A DNA stretch of 64,000 bases, taken from Flavisolibacter tropicus (lineage in GTDB: Bacteria; Bacteroidota; Bacteroidia; Chitinophagales; Chitinophagaceae). The notes beneath the pieces were generated by a model. It saw nothing but the letters and a program-made list of their open reading frames with translations, did not search any database and had not been told where the DNA came from. Shown here in pieces: positions 40,842 through 49,609 of the stretch. Position numbers and translations under genes: made by a program. The number at the start of each line of letters is the position of its first letter. Positions within the stretch are counted from its first letter, which is position 1. The stretch lies in assembly GCF_001644645.1 (NCBI RefSeq), contig NZ_CP011390.1, positions 5,721,501-5,785,500 on the forward strand, given 5' to 3'.

Positions 40842-43800
40842 TCAGCGATTATACAGGTAGACCCATTCCCGCAGCTGGTGTTCAACGTTACCATGCAGCT
40901 GACCGGGTTGTAAGCGCCAGCCCCAGTTGTTTTCAGTAGAAGATGGTTTATTCATGCGGGCGCTGCCATCGAGGCCTAATACATCCTGTAAGGGAAGAAT
41001 TACCATGTTGGCCACAGATGCATAGGCCATGCGCCCCAATTCCAGATGGACATTATCTCTATTGACCTGCTTTCCTGCGTATTGTTCCAAACGCCTTTTG
41101 GTAAGCTCGTCGACTTCCTGATCGTACCAACCCACTATTGTATTATTATCATGCGTACCTGTATAGGCAACAGCGATGGGTTCATAAGTGTGTGGTATGT
41201 GAATAGAGCGCGGCATGTCTTCTCCAAAGGCAAATTGCAAAACTTTCATACCCGGCATTCCAAATGCGTCCCTTAGCTCATATACAGCATCGTCTATATC
41301 ACCCAGGTCTTCGGCTATAAAAGGTAGATTATCCAAGGCTTTGTCCATGGCATGAAAGAAATCATGACTGGGGCCAGGTTTCCATTCTCCGTTTCTGGCA
41401 GTGGTTTCTCCAGCAGGTACTTCCCAATAAGCTGAAAAGGCACGGAAATGATCCAGGCGTATCAGGTCAAACAGCTCTATGTTTTTCTGCAAACGTTCTA
41501 TCCACCAGGCGTATCCGCTTTCGCTTAGTGCATCCCAGTTAAATACTGGCATGCCCCATAGTTGGCCATCATCGCTAAAAGCATCAGGTGGTACGCCGGC
41601 CATACCTTTAAGGCGACCTTCTTCATCCAACGCAAAGAATTGGCGATTGGCCCATACATCTGCGGAATCGTAACTAACATAAAAAGGCAGGTCGCCTACC
41701 ATGTGAATATTACGATGGTTGCAATATTCCTTTAACTCATGCCATTGTTTGGAAAAAATAAATTGCAGCCATTTAGCTTTTGTGATCTCTTGTGCTTTGG
41801 CTTTAGCCCATTTATCCAAGACAGTTTTATTATATAGTTTATATTCTTCCGGCCATTCATACCAAGGCATGCCGCCATGTTCTTCTTTTAAAATTACATA
41901 GAGGGCAAAGTCATTCAACCAACTGTCTTCTTCCTGGCAAAATGTTTTAAAAGCCTCCTGTAGGGAAGTTGTTTTCGTCTGTTGAAAGTTGATGAACGCT
42001 TTATCAAACAACTCCTTTTTTATTTCTTCTGCCTTAGCAAAATCTACTGTGGACTGAACAGGTTGATGATATTGCGTTACTTCCTCAGGGTTTAGTAGTC
42101 CCACATTAGCGAGCCAATCGGGACTTATTAATAGTGGGTTGCCTGCTTTGCTGGAGATGGCACTATAAGGTGAATATCCTTGGCCTGCTTCTGTAGGATT
42201 AAGCGGTAATAGTTGCCAATATTTCTGTTGGCTACGGTGCAGGAAGTTGGCAAATGATTTCGCTTCGGGTCCCATATCGCCAATACCGTATGGGGAAGGA
42301 AGGGAAGTTATGTGCATGAGTATACCTGCCCCTCTGACACTGATTTCCTCACGCACACGAATAATTGCAAATGGGATTGATTGGAAAAGCTTTTTAACCC
42401 GGAATTCTTTTACATCTGTTAGCCTAGTACCAGTTAAGAGCGACTGACCTTCCTGGCCAAATGGAAAAGGAATAGCCACACGCGTATCCTTCCAATCGAT
42501 TTCTGTTAAGGTTACTTGCTGTTGTTTACAAAGGAGGGCTGTATGTAATGGAACGACAATAACTAAAGCATTGTGTTCATCTTTGCGTGCAAAAGCCAGG
42601 ATGTGATCTTTATACATACCATTTACTTCCAATGGAATATATTCTCCGTTGCTGAATAAGTCGACATATTGCTTTCGCAATTGTAGAAGCTGATATGTCA
42701 ACCAAAGCTTAATTCGTCCACTATACCGATCATCCCAGAGCTCTTGCCATGAGCTTGTTTCTTCATCAACTTTTGTAAACTGTTCCAGCCATTCCTGCCG
42801 CTTATTAAAATCAACCGGGCGACGGTTGTCTGGATCTACAAAGCTTAGCTCCCAAAGCTCACTGCCCTGATAAACGTCTGGTACACCAGGGCAGCTAAAC
42901 TTCAATACCAACTGGGCTAATGAATTGATAATACCATGGTCGGCTACTTTTGTAAGGAAAGGCTGGAAGCTAGTCCAAAATGGTTGATCCTTAGCCAGGA
43001 GTTGTATGGCAAATGCTTTTGTTGCTCTTTCATAGGCTTCGTTGGGCGTAGTCCAATTAGAATGAAGCTTTGCCTCACGTATGGCCTTCTCTAAATGTTG
43101 TTGAATGCGGTTGGGGAAATCATCTTCATCTTGCTCTGGCATTGGGAAGCTGCCTAGCAGCGATTGATAGATAAAGTATTCATCATTAGCATCAGGGATT
43201 TTGTCTGTTTTTAAGATTGAATTCAGGCCTTGCCAGTCTTTGACAAGTGTCAGCCATTCTTCATGAAGATCCGTCAGCACATTCAATCGTGCGCGTGCAT
43301 CTTCACCACGCTTGGTGTCGTGGGTGGAAGTAGCATTTAAAGATAAAGGCCATTTAGCTTGCCGTTCTATCATCATTTGGTGAAAGGTAGCTGGTGTATG
43401 ACCAAAAGCCTCTGGTGTGTCGCCCACTTCATTATGACCAATAAATCGGTGATAGGTATACATCAATGTATCCTCAACACCCTTTGCCATTAAGGGCCCG
43501 GTGAATTGCATACAACGTTTGTAAAAGTGTGCAGCGCGTTGGTTGTACTCTTCGTTACCTTCATGCGGTTTATGTAGCCAGACTCTTTCTAAGATGTCAA
43601 TGGAGGTTCTGTGTACGGCTCCGCTTTTGCGCATCTGATTCAAAATATCTTGAATAGCTGTTGCTTCTTCATCATGGAGTGGTAGCTTATTGGCGTAATA
43701 GCGGTATACGGGGCATTGAATTAAGAATTCTGCAATGGCCGTTTTCATATCATCGGGATGCACATTTGATAGGTAACGGTTATCGGCAATCTTTAATTGC

Positions 43801-45062
43801 AGGAATAGGCGATATAGGTTATCTAATTCACCAGCCATATGGTTATAAAGGATATAAGACTTCTTCTCATGCACTTCCTGTTGAATGGACTTCCAATTGC
43901 GAATTATATGTTGGTAAAAGCTCGTTAAGGGTTTCTCTGCCTCTTTGTTTGTAAAGAGGTTGTTGACCATGGCAAGAAAGTCATAACCGGTATTACCCTG
44001 AATTGACCAATGGAGAGGCAGTTCTTCCTTTGGCCCCAGTATTTTTTCTACAACGATGTACGAGTCTTCAACCGCCAGATGTTGTAAGCGCTCGAGGTAT
44101 TGAGTAGGGTCATATAAGCCATCTATGTGGTCAATTCGGAGGCCCTGGAATACACCAGCTTTTAAAAGCGTCCGCACCACTTGGTGGTATTGACCAAACA
44201 CCTGTTGGTTTTGTATGTTCAGGCAGATCAATCCATTTATTGTAAAGAAGCGCCGGTAGTTGATCTGGTAGTCAGCCTCCTGCCAATGACACAATGCATA
44301 GGCTTGCTCATTAACTATTTTTAATAACAATTTTTTGTCGCTATTGATCTTTTTTAAGGCCTGTTCAATGTCACTTCTTACAATGGGATCTCTATGTAGC
44401 GTGGCCCACTGGTTTTTAGTATCTAACCACCGATCAGAGAACAGCGTTGTATCAACTGCTTCCAGTAAGGCATTAAGTTGTAGTTGCCAGCGGCTAAGAC
44501 GAGCATTGCTCTCAACTGTTTGTGTTACGGCATTATAGGAGCGTGGGTGTACTGGGTAAAGGCTATCATAGTATTGAAGGAAAAGGCCCGTGTCTTTTGA
44601 TATCAGTTGCAGATCTCCCTTTTGAATTACATCTTCTAACTCGCTTCCAAGAAAAGGGGCCATTACGCGTCCGTCATGCAGTTTACTATTCCAGTCAATA
44701 TCAAAGAAAGAGGCAAAATGTGAAAGCTGTCCTTTTTCCAATACGTCCATCAGCCACTCATTATTGGAATGGTAGGCCATGTGGTTAGGTACTATATCCT
44801 GAAGCCACCCCATGCCTTCCTGTTTAAGATTGTTGCTTATGGTGCGAAGTTGTTTTTCTGTTCCGATCTCTGGGTTGATCTGTATTGGGTTCGTTCCATC
44901 ATAGCCATGCACACTATCTGGTACTGCTTTAAAAATAGGAGACGCGTAAACCGTTGTAACGCCCAGTTCTTTCAAATAAGGGATAACCTTCTCCAAATCG
45001 GTGAAGGAAAAGTCCTTATGAAATTGAATGCGATAGGTAGCAACAGGATTATACATATTCAA
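40842..45062 (-). CDS. treY-malQ: Fused maltooligosyltrehalose synthase (TreY) and 4-alpha-glucanotransferase (MalQ)
   Basis: A 1406-residue two-enzyme fusion. Residues 1 to ~905 are TreY (GH13), which isomerises the reducing end of maltodextrin to a trehalose unit: VATYRIQFHKDFSF at the start, GLRIDHIDGLYDP with the nucleophile Asp, and STHDTKRGEDARARL. Residues ~910-1406 are MalQ (GH77): GILMHITSLPSPYGIGDMGP, LIRLDHFRAFSAYWEVP, AEDLGDI and YTGTHDNNT. Both active sites are intact. The gene is the last of glgX-treZ-treY/malQ. The fusion would couple maltodextrin rearrangement with trehalose end formation. Confidence 0.95.
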   Translation of the reverse strand: MNMYNPVATYRIQFHKDFSFTDLEKVIPYLKELGVTTVYASPIFKAVPDSVHGYDGTNPIQINPEIGTEKQLRTISNNLKQEGMGWLQDIVPNHMAYHSNNEWLMDVLEKGQLSHFASFFDIDWNSKLHDGRVMAPFLGSELEDVIQKGDLQLISKDTGLFLQYYDSLYPVHPRSYNAVTQTVESNARLSRWQLQLNALLEAVDTTLFSDRWLDTKNQWATLHRDPIVRSDIEQALKKINSDKKLLLKIVNEQAYALCHWQEADYQINYRRFFTINGLICLNIQNQQVFGQYHQVVRTLLKAGVFQGLRIDHIDGLYDPTQYLERLQHLAVEDSYIVVEKILGPKEELPLHWSIQGNTGYDFLAMVNNLFTNKEAEKPLTSFYQHIIRNWKSIQQEVHEKKSYILYNHMAGELDNLYRLFLQLKIADNRYLSNVHPDDMKTAIAEFLIQCPVYRYYANKLPLHDEEATAIQDILNQMRKSGAVHRTSIDILERVWLHKPHEGNEEYNQRAAHFYKRCMQFTGPLMAKGVEDTLMYTYHRFIGHNEVGDTPEAFGHTPATFHQMMIERQAKWPLSLNATSTHDTKRGEDARARLNVLTDLHEEWLTLVKDWQGLNSILKTDKIPDANDEYFIYQSLLGSFPMPEQDEDDFPNRIQQHLEKAIREAKLHSNWTTPNEAYERATKAFAIQLLAKDQPFWTSFQPFLTKVADHGIINSLAQLVLKFSCPGVPDVYQGSELWELSFVDPDNRRPVDFNKRQEWLEQFTKVDEETSSWQELWDDRYSGRIKLWLTYQLLQLRKQYVDLFSNGEYIPLEVNGMYKDHILAFARKDEHNALVIVVPLHTALLCKQQQVTLTEIDWKDTRVAIPFPFGQEGQSLLTGTRLTDVKEFRVKKLFQSIPFAIIRVREEISVRGAGILMHITSLPSPYGIGDMGPEAKSFANFLHRSQQKYWQLLPLNPTEAGQGYSPYSAISSKAGNPLLISPDWLANVGLLNPEEVTQYHQPVQSTVDFAKAEEIKKELFDKAFINFQQTKTTSLQEAFKTFCQEEDSWLNDFALYVILKEEHGGMPWYEWPEEYKLYNKTVLDKWAKAKAQEITKAKWLQFIFSKQWHELKEYCNHRNIHMVGDLPFYVSYDSADVWANRQFFALDEEGRLKGMAGVPPDAFSDDGQLWGMPVFNWDALSESGYAWWIERLQKNIELFDLIRLDHFRAFSAYWEVPAGETTARNGEWKPGPSHDFFHAMDKALDNLPFIAEDLGDIDDAVYELRDAFGMPGMKVLQFAFGEDMPRSIHIPHTYEPIAVAYTGTHDNNTIVGWYDQEVDELTKRRLEQYAGKQVNRDNVHLELGRMAYASVANMVILPLQDVLGLDGSARMNKPSSTENNWGWRLQPGQLHGNVEHQLREWVYLYNR

Positions 45063-45097
45063 AGTCAGAAGTCAATAGTTAAGAGTTAAACGTCAAT
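45063..45097. repeat. Period-7 repeat tract
   Basis: Five heptads such as AAGTCAG, AAGTCAA and GAGTTAA directly upstream of the treY-malQ start codon. Confidence 0.7.
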
Positions 45098-45133
45098 TTC
45101 AGTTTCATTTAGGCACCTCATCAAACCAGTGGA

Positions 45134-45175
45134 TTTTTCATTTCAGATTTCTTATTTCGTCTTTCACGATTCACA
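45134..45175. repeat. Period-7 repeat tract
   Basis: Six heptads beginning TTT or ATT, e.g. TTTCAGA and TTTCACG, ending directly at the treZ stop codon at 45176. It shares the treZ/treY spacer with the tract at 45063-45097. Confidence 0.75.
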
Positions 45176-47029
45176 CTATTGCTGGTGGTTATCATTATTG
45201 GTATAGATCAGTATTGCTTCCGGTTGTACAGAGACTGTGGCATTCGCTTCCAAAATATTTGGTGCTGCTCTTAAACCTTTCCATTTTGGCTCTGCCGAAT
45301 CAAAAACCTTTTGCCAACGTTCTTCACTGTTGGGTAGTGTAATGGTTTGCACTTCTTTAGAGAAGTTCATCAGGCATGAAGCCTGATTGTTTTCATGCCA
45401 TCGATGCAGGAAAAGCGTTTGCATTTTACTGTTAGGTATGGCTTTTACATGTTTGCGGTTGAGTTCATAAAGTGCTGGTAATTGTTTTCGCAGTTCTATT
45501 AGTTCTTTGTAATACATCCAAAGCGTAAAATGCGGCTCTGTATTCATTAACTCCCATTGCAACTTTGAGTGCAAAAATGTTTCCTCCGCCATAGGGTCGG
45601 GTGCTTCGCCCTGGGCATGAAAAGCGGCAAATTCTTCTTTTCTTCCTTTACGTACAGCGTCTATCAATTCTTGGTCTGAGTGGCTTACAAAGTAGAGAAA
45701 GGGATGCGTTTCTGCCCATTCTTCTCCCATGAATAGCATAGGTAAGTATGGGCTCACCAGCACAGCTCCAGCTAATAGCTTTTGCATTTCAAAGCTTACC
45801 AGGTGACTGATGCGTTCTCCCAACATACGATTTCCAACTTGATCATGGTTTTGAGCAAATACAACAAATTGCTGTCCTCTATTGCTTTCGACCTTCATAC
45901 CAAAGTCCTTTTTTCGATGCAGAGAGTACTGGCCATCGTATACATAGGCATCTTGGTAGGCCTTAGCCAGATGCTCAATACCTGTAAAGTCGCTATAATA
46001 ACCCGTTTTTTCTTGAGTAGCTGTTACGCGTAAAGCATGATGAAACTCGTCTATCCATTGCGCATCCATACCATAACCTTGTTCTTCCTGCGATTTGATA
46101 TAGCGTGTATCGTTTAGGTCTAACTCCACAATCAGGTAATGCGTACGGCCCGTTTCTTTCATCAATCTGTCTACATGCATTTTGATCTCCTGTAAGATGT
46201 GAGTTGGGCTAGCATCTTTAATGGCATGTACTGCATCCAGCCGCAAGGCATCTACGTGAAAGTCGCGAAACCACATTAGCGCATTTTCAATAAAATAGCG
46301 GCGTACGCCCTCGCACGAGGCATCATCAAAATTGATGGCATTGCCCCAAGGGGTATGATACTTATTGGTAAAATAAGGGCCATAGGCTCCTAAATAATTG
46401 CCTTCTGGCCCAAGATGATTATACACTACATCCAAAACAACGGCTATACCTTTTTGGTGGCAAGTATTGATCAAATGCTGCAGGCCTTTAGCACCTCCAT
46501 ACGAATTCTGGACAGCAAAAGTAAAAACACCATCATAGCCCCAATTATGGTTTCCAGGGAATTGGGCCACAGGCATAACCTCAATTGCATTGACGCCTAA
46601 TTCTTTTAAGTAATCCAGTTTTTGTTCAATGGCTGCGAATGTTCCCTCAGGCGTAAAGGTTCCGGTGTGTAGTTCATATAGAATGTAATCTCGTAAGGAT
46701 AGATTTTTCCATGAATGATCGGTCCAAGCAAACTGAGTAATAGCTATTGTTTGTGAAGGACCGTGTACACCCTCTGGTTGAAATAAAGAAGCCGGGTCGG
46801 GCAGTTCTGTTTTGCCATCCAATACAAACTTATAGTTTGTGCCAGGATTAAGTTCCGTTGTTTGCAGTTGCCAATAACCCGACTTCTGTTTCTGAAGCTC
46901 CAGTTTCTTTCCTTCAAAAGTTATTTCAACTTGGTTAGCGGCTGGCGCCCATACCGTAGTGGTAGCATCTCCCGATTGGTTAAAGTTGACACCAATGGTT
47001 CTGTGGTGGATAGGAATATCTTGAATCAT
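45176..47029 (-). CDS. treZ: Maltooligosyltrehalose trehalohydrolase (TreZ)
   Basis: A 617-residue GH13 enzyme that releases trehalose from the end made by TreY. An N-terminal beta-sandwich (TTVWAPAANQVEITFEG) precedes the barrel. Catalytic regions are ALRLDAVHAIKD (nucleophile), HYLIVELDLND (acid) and FAQNHDQVGNR. It starts 10 bases after the glgX stop and is followed by treY-malQ, so all three form one operon for trehalose synthesis from glycogen. Confidence 0.95.
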   Translation of the reverse strand: MIQDIPIHHRTIGVNFNQSGDATTTVWAPAANQVEITFEGKKLELQKQKSGYWQLQTTELNPGTNYKFVLDGKTELPDPASLFQPEGVHGPSQTIAITQFAWTDHSWKNLSLRDYILYELHTGTFTPEGTFAAIEQKLDYLKELGVNAIEVMPVAQFPGNHNWGYDGVFTFAVQNSYGGAKGLQHLINTCHQKGIAVVLDVVYNHLGPEGNYLGAYGPYFTNKYHTPWGNAINFDDASCEGVRRYFIENALMWFRDFHVDALRLDAVHAIKDASPTHILQEIKMHVDRLMKETGRTHYLIVELDLNDTRYIKSQEEQGYGMDAQWIDEFHHALRVTATQEKTGYYSDFTGIEHLAKAYQDAYVYDGQYSLHRKKDFGMKVESNRGQQFVVFAQNHDQVGNRMLGERISHLVSFEMQKLLAGAVLVSPYLPMLFMGEEWAETHPFLYFVSHSDQELIDAVRKGRKEEFAAFHAQGEAPDPMAEETFLHSKLQWELMNTEPHFTLWMYYKELIELRKQLPALYELNRKHVKAIPNSKMQTLFLHRWHENNQASCLMNFSKEVQTITLPNSEERWQKVFDSAEPKWKGLRAAPNILEANATVSVQPEAILIYTNNDNHQQ

Positions 47030-47039
47030 AAGTTGTTTA

Positions 47040-49160
47040 CTATAATGGTTCTCTTAGTAAAACAATGGAATGTCCATTTACCTGTACATTTTCACCGGGT
47101 GCGTATGTTTTGTTGTCTGCAATAAATCCTTCGCTGGTATCTAGTATTATTTGCCAGCTGAGCCCAAAGCGTTCCGAAGGAAGGGTGTAGGACAGTGCTA
47201 AATGTGATGCATTAAAGATGATATAAAAGCTGTCATCAACAATATGTTCTCCTTTGGGCCCTACCGTGCGTAACGCGCGGCCATTTAGAAATACTGCCAA
47301 TGATTTAGCAAAGTCTTGCTGCCAGTTCTCCTCCGACATTTCAGAGCCATCTGGTAAGAACCAGGCTATATCTTCCAGTCCCACGCCTTTTATAGGCTGG
47401 CCTTTGAACCAGCGGCGGCGACAAAACACCGGGTGGTTTTTACGTAATTCAATCAGCTTTTGTGTAAATGCCAATTGGTCCTTGTCTGCTTCCTTCCAAT
47501 TAAACCAGGAAATTTCATTATCCTGGCAATAAGCATTGTTATTACCTTGTTGGGTACGGCTGATCTCATCTCCGGCTAATAGCATAGGAACACCTTGTGA
47601 TATAAACAAGGTGGTTAGCAGATTGCGTTTTTGCCGCGCGCGCAGCGTCAATACCTCTTGATCCTTGGTTGGTCCCTCAGCGCCACAATTCCACGAGCGG
47701 TTGTGATTCTCCCCGTCATTATTGTTTTCCCCGTTCGCCATGTTGTGCTTCTCGTTGTACGATACCAGGTCATTGAGGGTAAACCCGTCATGGGCCGTAA
47801 TAAAATTGATGCTGGCTGTAGGGCGACGGTAATCATCTTTATAGAGGTCCGGACTACCGGTAAAACGTTCAGCAAATTCACCCAACATGCTTTCAGCCCC
47901 ACGCCAGTAATCACGTATACAATCTCGATACTTGCCGTTCCATTCTGCCCATCCCGGAGGAAAGTTGCCTACCTGGTAACCACCTTCGCCCACATCCCAG
48001 GGTTCTGCAATGAGCTTTACTTGTGAAATGACAGGGTCTTGATGAATGATATCAAAAAAGGCGCTCAACCGATCCACATCATGAAGCTCACGGGCAAGGG
48101 CAGGTGCTAAATCAAAGCGGAAACCATCTACATGCATTTCCAGAATCCAATAGCGCAAGCTATCCATGATCAGTCGCAGGGTATTGGGAGTTCGCACATT
48201 CAATGTATTGCCAGTACCTGTGTAATCCATATAATACCGCTTATCGTCTGTAAGGCGATAGTAATTAGGATTGTCTACGCCTCTAAAAGATAGGGTTGGC
48301 CCTAGTTGGCTGCCTTCGCCGGTGTGGTTATAAACTACGTCAATGATGACTTCAATTCCAGCTTTATGTAGCGCCTTCACCATTTCTTTAAACTCTCGAA
48401 CTTGTTCACCCAGTACACCACTGCTGGAATAACGTACATCGGGTGCAAAGAAGCCAATGGTATTATAGCCCCAGTAGTTAGAAAGGCCTTTATCCTGCAG
48501 GATGCGGTCGTTCACAAAATGGTGAACAGGCATTAGTTCGATAGCTGTTACGCCTAATGATTTCAAATAATCAATTGTAACCGGATGCTCGATAGCTGCA
48601 TAACTGCCCCGGATATTTTTGGGAATGTCGGGGTGTAATTGGGTAAAACCTTTTACATGTGTTTCATAAATAATGCTTTGGTGATAGGGGACGTCGGGGT
48701 GCTTGTCGTCTTCCCAGTCAAAACTAGGGTCAATAACTACAGCCTTTGGAATAAAAGGAGCGCTATCGGTATCGCTAAAGCTCAGGTCTCCTTCAGGGTC
48801 GCCCACTTCATAGCCAAACAATGCATCGCTCCATTTAATAGTACCCGAGATAGCCTTGGCATAAGGATCAATCAATAGTTTATTAGGATTGAAGCGGTGG
48901 CCATTTGCAGGATCGTAGGGTCCGTAGACTCTGTATCCATACAATTGACCGGGTTTAACATCCGGTAAGTACACATGCCATACATGATTATCCATTTCCC
49001 TTACCCGTACACGACTTTCAATAGTTTTTGGATCATTGTCGTCAAACAAGCAGAGGTCTACAGCAGCAGCATATTCCGAGAATAGGGCAAAGTTCACACC
49101 TTCACCATCCCAAGTGGCACCAAGAGGGAAGGAGTGGCCTGGATAGGTTTTAAAACTCAT
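47040..49160 (-). CDS. glgX: Glycogen debranching enzyme GlgX
   Basis: A 706-residue isoamylase-type GH13 enzyme hydrolysing alpha-1,6 branches of glycogen limit dextrin. An N-terminal CBM48 domain starts with GHSFPLGATWDGEGVNFALFSE. Catalytic regions: HVDGFRFDLAPALAR, LIAEPWDVGEGGY and FITAHDGFTLNDLVSYN. First gene of the trehalose operon; it feeds linear maltodextrins to TreY. Confidence 0.95.
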   Translation of the reverse strand: MSFKTYPGHSFPLGATWDGEGVNFALFSEYAAAVDLCLFDDNDPKTIESRVRVREMDNHVWHVYLPDVKPGQLYGYRVYGPYDPANGHRFNPNKLLIDPYAKAISGTIKWSDALFGYEVGDPEGDLSFSDTDSAPFIPKAVVIDPSFDWEDDKHPDVPYHQSIIYETHVKGFTQLHPDIPKNIRGSYAAIEHPVTIDYLKSLGVTAIELMPVHHFVNDRILQDKGLSNYWGYNTIGFFAPDVRYSSSGVLGEQVREFKEMVKALHKAGIEVIIDVVYNHTGEGSQLGPTLSFRGVDNPNYYRLTDDKRYYMDYTGTGNTLNVRTPNTLRLIMDSLRYWILEMHVDGFRFDLAPALARELHDVDRLSAFFDIIHQDPVISQVKLIAEPWDVGEGGYQVGNFPPGWAEWNGKYRDCIRDYWRGAESMLGEFAERFTGSPDLYKDDYRRPTASINFITAHDGFTLNDLVSYNEKHNMANGENNNDGENHNRSWNCGAEGPTKDQEVLTLRARQKRNLLTTLFISQGVPMLLAGDEISRTQQGNNNAYCQDNEISWFNWKEADKDQLAFTQKLIELRKNHPVFCRRRWFKGQPIKGVGLEDIAWFLPDGSEMSEENWQQDFAKSLAVFLNGRALRTVGPKGEHIVDDSFYIIFNASHLALSYTLPSERFGLSWQIILDTSEGFIADNKTYAPGENVQVNGHSIVLLREPL

Positions 49161-49300
49161 CTATTGATTCTGTTACGTTTTAGGTTCTTTACTTCTTGTG
49201 GTAGTAGTTATTCAATATTCCTGCCATGGAGGACCGCGGATTGATCGGATTTAGAATGGATTAGTAGGATTGGGGAGAATGGCTGATGAGGGTTGACTGG

Positions 49301-49401
49301 TTTACAAGTTGAAAAGTTGACAAGGAAGGGAATAATGAACAAGGAACAAGGAATGATGAAGGAAGAAGGAATGTTCAATGCTCAACGCTCAATGTTCAAT
49401 G
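49301..49401. repeat. Period-8 then period-7 repeat tract
   Basis: Three octads (TTTACAAG, TTGAAAAG and a variant), then about ten heptads from 49331, including AACAAGG twice and TTCAATG twice. The second part resembles 37433-37524, twelve kilobases away. Confidence 0.8.
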
Positions 49402-49457
49402 ATTAGTAATGAATAGTTATTGATTATTGAAGAAAACTCGTACTGGCGGATTCCCCT

Positions 49458-49485
49458 TTCACGTTTGACGTTTGACGTTTCACGA
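49458..49485. repeat. Period-7 repeat tract
   Basis: Four heptads: TTGACGT twice, bracketed by TTCACGT and TTCACGA. Confidence 0.75.
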
Positions 49486-49609
49486 AAAGAACCCCAACAG
49501 TGGTCTTTTTTTGAATGAGGCTAGTGAGGAAACTTTTAATAGTGTATTTTCAAAGAGAAGGATAGTAACGTTGAGCCCTGTGTTAAACTAATCACGATAA
49601 TACATAATC

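Larger units (their letters stand above)
49161..49609. other. Gene-free divergent region with repeats, 449 bp
   Basis: Divergent between glgX and the P-type ATPase, so it holds both promoters. It contains a period-8 tract (49301-49324) and period-7 tracts (49331-49401 and 49458-49485). No gene is seen. Confidence 0.6.
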
